Positions 17,199 through 23,368 of a stretch of DNA of 24,684 nt are shown here, in pieces. The stretch is taken from positions 1-24,684 of the forward strand of contig JAPLOT010000234.1 of assembly GCA_026400595.1 (NCBI GenBank), read 5' to 3'. The DNA is from Alphaproteobacteria bacterium (GTDB lineage: Bacteria; Pseudomonadota; Alphaproteobacteria; Rhizobiales; Aestuariivirgaceae). A program made the position numbers and the translations under genes. The notes below the pieces were generated by a model. That model was not told where the DNA came from. It saw nothing but the letters and a program-made list of their open reading frames with translations, and did not search any database. Position 1 is the first letter of the stretch, and the number at the start of each line of letters is the position of its first letter.

Positions 17199-18632
17199 AT
17201 GACCGTCACGTTGAATTCCCGCCAAGACATGACCCTCGAAACGCTGCGCCGCGTCGCCTGGGCCGGCGAGAATGTCGCCTTCTCGCAGGAGGCGCTTTCG
17301 CACATGGCGGCGGCACGGCGGCGGTTCATGCGGCTGCTCGAGGATCCGGCGGTGTCGGTCTATGGTGTGACCAGCGGCTATGGCCAGAATGCCAGGGTCC
17401 GGTTGACGCCCGAACAGCGCGCGCTGCATGCCAGTCGTCCGCCCATCCAGCAGGCGGCGGGCTGGGGCGATCCGCTGCCCGACCGGGTCACGCGCGCCAT
17501 CATCTTTGCCAGGCTCACCAATTTCGTCGACGGCGGGGCCGCCATTTCGCCCGCGGTGGCGCAGGCCGTTGCTGGCATGCTGGACGGACGGTCATTGCCC
17601 ACGGTGCCGACCCGCGGCCAGGGAGGCGCTGGCGAAATCCTCTCGCTATCGCATCTCTTCGGTGCCGTAGCCCAGTCGGCGCCGGTGGCGGAGAAGGATG
17701 TCATCTCACTCATCAATGGTTCGCCGGCCGCGAGTGCATTGGTGGCCGATGCGGCGCTGGCCGCCGGCGCGCGCCTGCCGCTCGCGGTGGAGATCTTTGC
17801 GCTGGCAGCCGAAGCCTTCAACACGCCGCTCACCCATTTCGATCCGGCATTGGGCGAATTGTGGAACACGCCGCATGATGCCTGGGCGCTGGCGCAGCTG
17901 CACGCGGCGGTCGGTACCGGCCATGGCGGCGCACGACGCCCCTACCAGGCGCCGGTCAGCTTCCGCATCCTGCCGCGCATGCTGGGACAGGCGCGCCGCG
18001 TTCAGCTCTTGGCCGCGGAGGTGGCCGGGGAATCGCTCGCCGCCGTCACCGACAATCCCGTCATGCTGCCGCCGGATGCCGCGCATCCCGACGGGCGCAT
18101 CATCAGCACCGGCGGCTATCACAATCCCTACGCCGTGATGGCCATGGACGCGGTCACCGCGGCCAATGCCAATCTGATTGTGCTGGCCGGGCGCATGGCG
18201 GCCAAACTGCTCGACGGGCATGTCTCGCTGCAGGCCGACCAGTTCGGACTGGGCGGGACGGCGGCCTATCTCGGCTGCCTGCCCATGGCGATCACCGGCT
18301 ATGAAGAGGAAGCGCGACTCTGCGCCATGCCGACGCTGCTCCCCGGTTCCGAGTCCGGCGGCTTCGGACAGGATGATGTGGCCTCGCCGGTCTTTCCGGC
18401 CTGGTCGAAGCAGGACCGCAGCGGATCGCTGCTGGAGGCGGCGCTGGCCAGTCTCGCCTTCATCGCCGTGCGCGGCCTCGACCGTCTGGAACGTCCGGTG
18501 CCGCCTGCGCTGGCTGAGCTAGCGGCAGAGGTGCGCCGTCACCTGCCCGATGTCGACAGTCCGCTGGCCTTGGGCCCGGCCGCCTATGGGCTTGAGGCCG
18601 AACTGCGGCGGAGAGTTTTTACAGTGCCTTGA
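17199..18632 (+). CDS. Aromatic amino acid lyase (HAL/PAL) family protein lacking the MIO triad
   Basis: The 477-residue protein has the complete histidine/phenylalanine ammonia-lyase fold signatures: VYGVTSGYGQNA (Y55), SLINGSPAAS (N173), Q250 and R256 in the segment before LPRMLG, VTDNP, GGYHNP and a QDD segment at 391-393. The loop that normally reads GSVGASGDLAPLSHL instead reads GQGGAGEILSLSHL (140-153): it is one residue shorter and the Ala-Ser-Gly that cyclises to MIO is absent (A144-G145-E146). By eye alignment to Pseudomonas HAL, Tyr280 becomes V253, His83 becomes Q85 and Glu414 becomes D392. So this is probably not a normal ammonia-lyase. Start ATG 17199 has GGAG. It is divergent from dgoK and overlaps the convergent gguC end by 14 bases. 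Confidence 0.85.
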   Translation: MTVTLNSRQDMTLETLRRVAWAGENVAFSQEALSHMAAARRRFMRLLEDPAVSVYGVTSGYGQNARVRLTPEQRALHASRPPIQQAAGWGDPLPDRVTRAIIFARLTNFVDGGAAISPAVAQAVAGMLDGRSLPTVPTRGQGGAGEILSLSHLFGAVAQSAPVAEKDVISLINGSPAASALVADAALAAGARLPLAVEIFALAAEAFNTPLTHFDPALGELWNTPHDAWALAQLHAAVGTGHGGARRPYQAPVSFRILPRMLGQARRVQLLAAEVAGESLAAVTDNPVMLPPDAAHPDGRIISTGGYHNPYAVMAMDAVTAANANLIVLAGRMAAKLLDGHVSLQADQFGLGGTAAYLGCLPMAITGYEEEARLCAMPTLLPGSESGGFGQDDVASPVFPAWSKQDRSGSLLEAALASLAFIAVRGLDRLERPVPPALAELAAEVRRHLPDVDSPLALGPAAYGLEAELRRRVFTVP

Positions 18633-19617
18633 CGCTGCCCGGCCTGTGGCGCGCGGCGACGGCCTTGAGCGGGTTGCGCAAGGCTGCGCCGAAGGGCTTG
18701 GCCGCGATCTCGAAGACGTCGCCGTCTTCGGTTTTGATGCCGTCGGCAATCGACAGCGTCGCCGTTCCGAAATAGTGGATGTGAAGGTCGCCGGGCCGGC
18801 GGAAGCCGTCATACTTGAAGTGATGATATTCGAGGTTGGCGAGGGTATGGCTCATGTTGCCCTCGCCCGTCAGGAAGGGCTTTTCCCAGATCACTTCGCC
18901 CTTGCGCAGGATGCGGCTCATGCCCTCGATCGACTCGGGGATCTTGCCCAGCACCATTTCCGGCCCGATGGCGGAATGGCGCAGCTTGGAATGGGCGAGA
19001 TAGAGATAGTTCTGCCGCTCGGTGACATGGTCGGAGTACTCGTTGCCCAGCGCGAAACCGAGGCGGACCGGGCGGCCCTTCTCGTCAATGTAGTAGAGGC
19101 CCGCCAGTTCCGGCTCCTCGCCGCCGTCGAGCGCGAAGGACGGCATGGGCAGCGGCTGGCCGGGTCCAACCAGCCATGACCCGTCGCCCTTGTAGAACCA
19201 CTCGGGCTGCACGCCTGCTTCGGACTTGCTTTTCGGTTTGCCGCCTTCGAGCCCCATCTTGAACATCTTGAGGCTGTCGGTCAGCTCTTCCGCGGCGCCC
19301 GACAGTTTCTTGTGCATGCCGTCGCGTGCGGCGGCCGAGCCCAGATGGGTGAGGCCTGTGCCGGTGATGATGCAATGGGCCGGATCGGGGTGGTCGACGG
19401 GCGTCAGCACCCGTTTCTGCCGGAGCGCGCGGGCATAGTCCTCGGTCTCGCTGCCGGCCAGCGCCGTGGCCGCTGCGGCGAGCTTCTGGCCGTTTTTCAG
19501 CGCCAGGCGCACGAGGTCGAGCGTGGTGGCCACTTTCTTCAGCAGAACGATGGAGCCGCCGTCGACGAGGCCGACGCGCCGCTTGCCCTTGCTGTCCCGG
19601 ATCTGCACGAGGTTCAT
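18619..19617 (-). CDS. gguC: GguC/AraD1-like protein (fumarylacetoacetase-fold sugar-acid dehydratase family)
   Basis: The 332-residue protein matches the GguC/AraD1 family of FAH-fold proteins, some of which dehydrate 2-keto-3-deoxy-arabinonate in arabinose/galactose breakdown. Supporting features are TGTGLTHLGSA (the family N-terminal active-site region), LGFALGNEYSDH, and near the end HIHYFGTATLSIADGIKT with VFEIAAKPFG and LRNPL, very close to GguC sequences. The start at 19617 has GGGAG eight bases upstream; an earlier start at 19632 would lack it. It is the third gene after the racemase and SMP-30 genes, 51 bases away, with an operator-like inverted repeat in that gap. The exact substrate is inferred. 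Confidence 0.85.
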   Translation of the reverse strand: MNLVQIRDSKGKRRVGLVDGGSIVLLKKVATTLDLVRLALKNGQKLAAAATALAGSETEDYARALRQKRVLTPVDHPDPAHCIITGTGLTHLGSAAARDGMHKKLSGAAEELTDSLKMFKMGLEGGKPKSKSEAGVQPEWFYKGDGSWLVGPGQPLPMPSFALDGGEEPELAGLYYIDEKGRPVRLGFALGNEYSDHVTERQNYLYLAHSKLRHSAIGPEMVLGKIPESIEGMSRILRKGEVIWEKPFLTGEGNMSHTLANLEYHHFKYDGFRRPGDLHIHYFGTATLSIADGIKTEDGDVFEIAAKPFGAALRNPLKAVAARHRPGSVKAL

Positions 19618-19643
19618 CGCTGTCACTCCCATCTGCGCATTTT

Positions 19644-19656
19644 ATTGTATGACAAT
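19644..19656. promoter_or_regulatory. Operator-like inverted repeat upstream of gguC (GntR/FadR-type form)
   Basis: The sequence ATTGT-ATG-ACAAT is a perfect 5-bp inverted repeat with a 3-base spacer in the SMP-30 to gguC gap, 26 bases before the gguC start. Its TTGTAnnACAA-like form resembles operators of FadR/VanR-type GntR regulators of sugar acids, such as E. coli DgoR (TTGTAsTACAw as I recall it). No other exact copy was noticed in the window. Regulator and binding are unproven. Confidence 0.4.
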
Positions 19657-19668
19657 TAGCGGGTTTGC

Positions 19669-20580
19669 CTAGCCGGCGAAAGCATGTTTTTCGAATCCGG
19701 TGACACCGGGGTCGAAGCAGAAGAGCCCGCCCTGCAGCGGGTGGCGGCGCAGGTCCTCCTCCGGCAGGTGCAGCCGCGCGGTCGTGACGTAGAGCGTGTC
19801 AAGCTTCGCACCGCCGAAGCAGACATTGGTAACGCGCCGCGCCGGCATCGGGACGATGCGGTCGATCCGGCCCTTCGGATCGATGCGGAGCACGCAGGCG
19901 CCTTCCCAGCGCGCGCTCCACAGGAAGCCCTCGGCATCGACGGTGGCGCCATCGGGATAGCCGTGGTCCCTGCTGTCGTTGAACACGCGGCGGTTGGAGA
20001 TGGTCCCCGCGGCGAGGTCGAAATCATAGGCCCAGATCACCTGGTTGCGCGAGTCGGTGAAGTAGAAGATGCGGTTGTCGGGCGACCAGCAGGGGCCGTT
20101 GGAGACGCCGATGTTGCGTTCCATGACCGTGGCCGTGCCATCGGCGTCGAACCGGTAGAGCAGGCCCGTGTCGGCGGTGATCGGCAGGTCGGCGCCGAGG
20201 TCGCCGACATTGTTCATCATGCTGCCGAACCAGAACCGGCCCATGGCATCGCAAGCCCCGTCGTTGCCGCGATTGCCGGGAAGGTCCGTACCGATGCGGG
20301 TTCGTGGGGACAGCGCGCCGGTTGCGGGATCGAAAACGTTCACGCCGCGGTGCGACCCCACCAGGATGGTGCCATCCCTCCGCCTGGCCATGGCGGTGAC
20401 CATCTCCGAAAACTGCCAGCGGCGATGCGCGCCGCTGGCAAGGTGCAGGCGGTGAATGGCGGATGGCACGATGAGGTCGAGCCACCACAGGCACTGCGTG
20501 GCAGCGTCCCAGAAACAGCCCTCGCCGAGCTTGTCCTTGCTGTCCACGAGGCAGGTCACGGGGATTTCGGTGATCGTCAT
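19669..20580 (-). CDS. SMP-30/gluconolactonase family lactonase
   Basis: This is a six-bladed beta-propeller lactonase that opens sugar-acid lactones (arabinono-, galactono- or gluconolactone). The 303-residue product has the metal-ligand positions of the family: E20 (LGEGCFWD), N106 (NRGNDGACD), N161 (GVSNGPCW) and D210 (YPDGATVD), and repeated propeller-strand motifs (TGLLYRFDADG, FYFTDSR). The ATG at 20580 overlaps the upstream racemase stop (ATGA), so the two are coupled. It is followed by gguC. A lactonase between a racemase and a sugar-acid dehydratase family gene suits a sugar-lactone route, but the substrate cannot be fixed. Confidence 0.92.
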   Translation of the reverse strand: MTITEIPVTCLVDSKDKLGEGCFWDAATQCLWWLDLIVPSAIHRLHLASGAHRRWQFSEMVTAMARRRDGTILVGSHRGVNVFDPATGALSPRTRIGTDLPGNRGNDGACDAMGRFWFGSMMNNVGDLGADLPITADTGLLYRFDADGTATVMERNIGVSNGPCWSPDNRIFYFTDSRNQVIWAYDFDLAAGTISNRRVFNDSRDHGYPDGATVDAEGFLWSARWEGACVLRIDPKGRIDRIVPMPARRVTNVCFGGAKLDTLYVTTARLHLPEEDLRRHPLQGGLFCFDPGVTGFEKHAFAG

Positions 20581-21614
20581 GTCTTTGCATCCAGGGGCCA
20601 GGTGTCGGAGATCTTGTAGCCATCGGGCCAGGGGTCGGAGGGGTCGAGCATGAGAGTCGACTGCCCGGTGATCCAGGCCCGGCCCGTTATGGTGGGAATG
20701 ATGGCGGCGTGGTTGCCGACGGTGGTGCGGTCCACGATCTCGCCCACGAAACGGCTCTCGATGATGGAGCGGCCGATGTAGCGGTCGCCCACCTGCATGA
20801 GACCCTTCGCATGGAGCACCGCCATCAGCGCCGAGCAGCCCGTTCCGGTGGGGGAGCGGTCGATCTTGCCGGGTTTCACCACGCAGGCATTGCGGCTGGA
20901 CAGGCAGCCGTCGACCCGCTCGAGTTCGCCGGTGAGGAAGGCGAAAGAGAAATGCGTCCAGTCCGGCAGGTCGGGATGGACGAAGCCAAGCTGGGCGTTG
21001 GCGGCCTTCACGATCTTCCGCCCCGTAACGGCGAGATCGCGGGCCTCGTCGGGGCGGATGTCGAAGCCCAGCGACTTGGCATCCGCCATCACGAAACTGT
21101 CGCCCCCGAAGGCGGTGTCCACCGTGATCGTGCCGAGGCCCTCGACCTCCAGCGGAAGCGCGATCCGGTCGGCGAAGGCCGGCACGTTGCGCAACGTGAT
21201 CGACTGCGCCTTGCCGTTCCGGCATTGCGCCACGATTTCGACCAGACCGGCCGGCGCCTCCAGCACCAGCCGGGTCTGGGGCTCGGTCATGGGCAGGATG
21301 CCGGTGTCGAGCAGGACCGTCGCCACGCAGATGCAGTTGGAACCCGACATGGGCGGGGTGTCCTCGGGCTCCATGATGATGAAACCCATGGCCGCCCGGG
21401 GGTCCTTGGGCGGGACGAGAAGGTTCACATGGCGGAAGACTCCGCCCCGGGGCTCGTTCAGCACGAAGGCGCGGAGCTGGCCGTCGCGTGCGATGAAGCG
21501 CGACTGCTCCCAGACGGTGGTACCCGGTGGTGGGGCCACGCCCCCCACGATCACGTCGCCCACTTCGCCTTCGGCGTGGCAGCCGACGATCTGAATGGCC
21601 CTGGCGCTTTGCAT
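20577..21614 (-). CDS. Proline racemase/hydroxyproline epimerase family protein with Ser/Thr catalytic positions
   Basis: The 345-residue protein is of the proline racemase superfamily (racemase, 4-hydroxyproline epimerase, trans-3-hydroxyproline dehydratase). Conserved blocks include HAEGEVGDVIVGG, GGDSFVMAD, GKIDRSPTGTGCSA, SRFVGEI and the C-terminal GRAWITG. The first catalytic site, normally MCGHGTIG, reads MSGSNCIC (S90), and the second, normally DRSPCGTG, reads DRSPTGTG (T256). Thr at the second site is seen in trans-3-hydroxyproline dehydratases; Ser at the first is unusual. Cysteines C94, C96 and C260 lie close by. The start at 21614 has AGGGAGA. It begins the operon with SMP-30 and gguC. 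Epimerase, dehydratase or an altered activity remain open. Confidence 0.85.
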   Translation of the reverse strand: MQSARAIQIVGCHAEGEVGDVIVGGVAPPPGTTVWEQSRFIARDGQLRAFVLNEPRGGVFRHVNLLVPPKDPRAAMGFIIMEPEDTPPMSGSNCICVATVLLDTGILPMTEPQTRLVLEAPAGLVEIVAQCRNGKAQSITLRNVPAFADRIALPLEVEGLGTITVDTAFGGDSFVMADAKSLGFDIRPDEARDLAVTGRKIVKAANAQLGFVHPDLPDWTHFSFAFLTGELERVDGCLSSRNACVVKPGKIDRSPTGTGCSALMAVLHAKGLMQVGDRYIGRSIIESRFVGEIVDRTTVGNHAAIIPTITGRAWITGQSTLMLDPSDPWPDGYKISDTWPLDAKT

Positions 21615-21632
21615 CGATTCTCCCTGTTGGCG

Positions 21633-21647
21633 AAATCTAGACGATTT
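21633..21647. promoter_or_regulatory. Short inverted repeat upstream of the racemase-family gene
   Basis: AAATC-TAGAC-GATTT has perfect 5-bp arms with a 5-base spacer, about 19-33 bases before the racemase start on the minus strand. It is the right place for a repressor operator on the racemase-SMP30-gguC operon. It differs from the repeat at 19644. It may be chance. Confidence 0.25.
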
Positions 21648-21683
21648 TTCTGGCGGACGGGGCTTGAACTTGCCACATTTGCG

Positions 21684-21739
21684 CCTACATCGGCCCGGTG
21701 GCGCCGGGCCCCTCTGGCGAGGCCTTCTCGCGATGTCGG
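21684..21739 (+). ncRNA. Structured three-way-junction leader RNA of terC (possible terC RNA motif)
   Basis: Three stems are visible by eye upstream of terC. The outer stem ACATC (21687-21691) pairs with GATGT (21732-21736), extendable over one mismatch by CC with GG (21684-21685 and 21738-21739). Hairpin one is GGCCCGG-TGGCG-CCGGGCC (21692-21710). Hairpin two is GCGAG-GCCTT-CTCGC (21717-21731). The last two stems abut their neighbours, allowing coaxial stacking. It lies about 25 bases before the AAGGTGG ribosome site of terC (21764-21770). I recall a published candidate cis-regulatory motif called terC RNA in Alphaproteobacteria upstream of such genes. I could not compare with its consensus. 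It does not look like yybP-ykoY. Confidence 0.55.
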
Positions 21740-21776
21740 AGCCGCAAAAGTTCAACAATATCAAAGGTGGTCCGGC

Positions 21777-22787
21777 ATGGAACTGATCCAAGCGGCATTG
21801 TTTTCGGATTTTCTCGGCACGCCGGCCTTCTTCTGGATGGCCTTCATCACCATCGTGGTGGGCCTGCTGGTTTTCGATCTGGGCTTCCTCCACAAGGGCC
21901 AGAAGGAGATCGAGGCGAAGGAGAGCTTCATTCTCTATGCCGGCTATGTGGCCATTGCCTTCGCCTTCGGTGCCTGGGTCTGGTGGGCGCGGGGTGCCCA
22001 GTCGGGCCTCGAGTTCTTCACCGGCTACCTGATCGAACAGTCGCTGGCGATGGACAACATCTTCGTCATCGCCACGGTCTTCACCTTTCTCGGCATTCCC
22101 CGCATCTACCAGCACCGGGTGCTGTTCTGGGGCATTCTCGGGGTGATCGTGTTCCGCGCCATCCTCATCGGGCTGGGCGCGGCGCTGGTCATGTCCTTCT
22201 CCTGGATCCTCTTCGTCTTCGGTGCCTTCCTGGTCTTCACCGGCCTCAAGATGTTCAAAACGACCAGCGAAAAGCCCAGCGTCGAGGACAATCTGATCCT
22301 GAGGTTGATCAAGAAGAACTTCCGGGTCACCGACACGCTGCATGGCGAGAAGTTCACGGTGAAGCTTCCGGATCCCAAGACCGGCAAGGTGGTGACCTTC
22401 ATCACCCCGCTGCTTGTGGCGCTGATCATGGTGGAGTTCGTCGATCTGATCTTCGCCGTCGATTCTGTTCCTGCCATCTTCGCGGTCACCCAGGATCCCT
22501 TCATCGTCTACACCTCGAACATCTTTGCCATCCTCGGCCTGCGCGCGCTCTACTTCGCACTGGCCGCCGCCATCCACCGCTTCAAGTACCTGCAGTACTC
22601 GCTGGCGGTGATCCTGGTGCTTGTCGGCATCAAGATCTTCCTGGTGCCGCTGGGCATCAAGATCGACACGGCACTGTCGCTCTTCGTGACCGTGTCGGTT
22701 CTGGCCTCTGGCATCTTCTACTCGCTGTGGAAGACCCGGAACGACAAGCCGGAACCCTTGCCCGAGCCTCTCAAGGCCGAAAGCTGA
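21777..22787 (+). CDS. TerC family integral membrane protein
   Basis: The 336-residue inner-membrane protein has about seven to nine hydrophobic helices and the two conserved acidic helices of TerC/Alx: FTGYLIEQSLAMDNIFVIA (D93) and FVDLIFAVDSVPAIFAV (D223, D229). Members are linked to Mn2+ export, tellurite resistance and metal-loading of exported enzymes. The cytosolic loop about 160-205 is typical. ATG 21777 is preceded by AAGGTGG six bases upstream, itself preceded by the structured leader at 21684. It is followed by a strong hairpin and the UPF0114 gene in the same direction. It is divergent from the racemase operon. Substrate is inferred from family. Confidence 0.93.
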   Translation: MELIQAALFSDFLGTPAFFWMAFITIVVGLLVFDLGFLHKGQKEIEAKESFILYAGYVAIAFAFGAWVWWARGAQSGLEFFTGYLIEQSLAMDNIFVIATVFTFLGIPRIYQHRVLFWGILGVIVFRAILIGLGAALVMSFSWILFVFGAFLVFTGLKMFKTTSEKPSVEDNLILRLIKKNFRVTDTLHGEKFTVKLPDPKTGKVVTFITPLLVALIMVEFVDLIFAVDSVPAIFAVTQDPFIVYTSNIFAILGLRALYFALAAAIHRFKYLQYSLAVILVLVGIKIFLVPLGIKIDTALSLFVTVSVLASGIFYSLWKTRNDKPEPLPEPLKAES

Positions 22788-22795
22788 CTCCTCTT

Positions 22796-22827
22796 GCCTC
22801 CCTGATAGGATGCGCTATCAGGGAGGC
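22796..22827. terminator. Perfect 13-bp hairpin between terC and the UPF0114 gene
   Basis: GCCTCCCTGATAG (22796-22808) and its exact reverse complement (22815-22827) enclose the 6-base loop GATGCG. It starts nine bases after the terC stop. There is no U-run on either side, so it is not a textbook intrinsic terminator. It may be a U-less terminator, a stem that protects the terC mRNA 3' end, or an attenuator upstream of the next gene. Confidence 0.55.
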
Positions 22828-22846
22828 GTCCAGGCGGGGGTCCGCA

Positions 22847-23362
22847 ATGAAGAAGCTCGAACACCTTATTGAATCCATCATCCTCGCCTCGCGCTGGCTG
22901 CTGGTCGTCTTCTACCTTGGCCTTGGCATCGCGCTTGCGCTCTACGCCGTGTCATTCGGCTTCAAGGTCTGGGATTTCGCCGATAAGGTCGCCTATCTGG
23001 GCGAGACCGACACGATCTTGAAGATGCTGTCGCTGATCGATGCCGCGCTGGTCGCCAGCCTGCTGGTGATGGTGATCATATCGGGCTACGAGAATTTCGT
23101 CAGCCGCTTCGACAATGCCGAGGGTGAACTGTCCTGGCTCGGCAAGATCGACGCCGGGTCGCTCAAGATCAAGGTGGCCTCGACCATCGTGGCCATTTCC
23201 TCGATCCACCTGCTGCAGGTCTTCCTGAACGCGCAGCAGTATTCCGACGACAAGCTGATGTGGTTCACCATCATCCACATCACCTTCGTCATTTCGGCGC
23301 TCTTCCTGGCCTATATCGACAAGGTCATGGCGGATACCAAGAAGTCCAAGGGCGGCGACTGA
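22847..23362 (+). CDS. UPF0114 (YqhA-like) membrane protein
   Basis: The 171-residue protein opens MKKLEHLIESIILASRWLLV, characteristic of the UPF0114/YqhA family, and has four hydrophobic segments at about 12-35, 58-80, 107-125 and 137-158. It also has the conserved LIDAALVASLLVMVIISGYENFVS-type block (about 63-86) and SSIHLLQVF. Function is not established, and the topology is predicted by hydrophobicity. The start at 22847 has a GGCGGGGG run upstream, not a clean SD. It probably shares transcription with terC, unless the intervening hairpin terminates. The stop is six bases from the convergent antiporter gene. Confidence 0.9.
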   Translation: MKKLEHLIESIILASRWLLVVFYLGLGIALALYAVSFGFKVWDFADKVAYLGETDTILKMLSLIDAALVASLLVMVIISGYENFVSRFDNAEGELSWLGKIDAGSLKIKVASTIVAISSIHLLQVFLNAQQYSDDKLMWFTIIHITFVISALFLAYIDKVMADTKKSKGGD

Positions 23363-23368
23363 CGGTGC

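Noticed and set aside
17600..17660. Frameshift or sequencing error explaining the missing MIO Ser in the lyase-like gene
   Set aside because: The frame is intact on both sides of the loop and the loss is one whole codon; other active-site positions have also changed, which argues for a real difference.
21650..21776. yybP-ykoY manganese riboswitch before terC
   Set aside because: The conserved internal loops I would expect were not found; the visible fold is a compact three-way junction instead.
20577..22577. 666-codon minus-strand frame suggesting an N-terminal extension of the racemase
   Set aside because: The extension is antisense to terC; the ATG at 21614 with AGGGAGA gives the family-typical N-terminus.
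20709..22787. 692-codon plus-strand frame running through the racemase gene into terC
   Set aside because: Only the last 336 codons, from 21777, are TerC. The part before is antisense to the racemase gene and has no family features.
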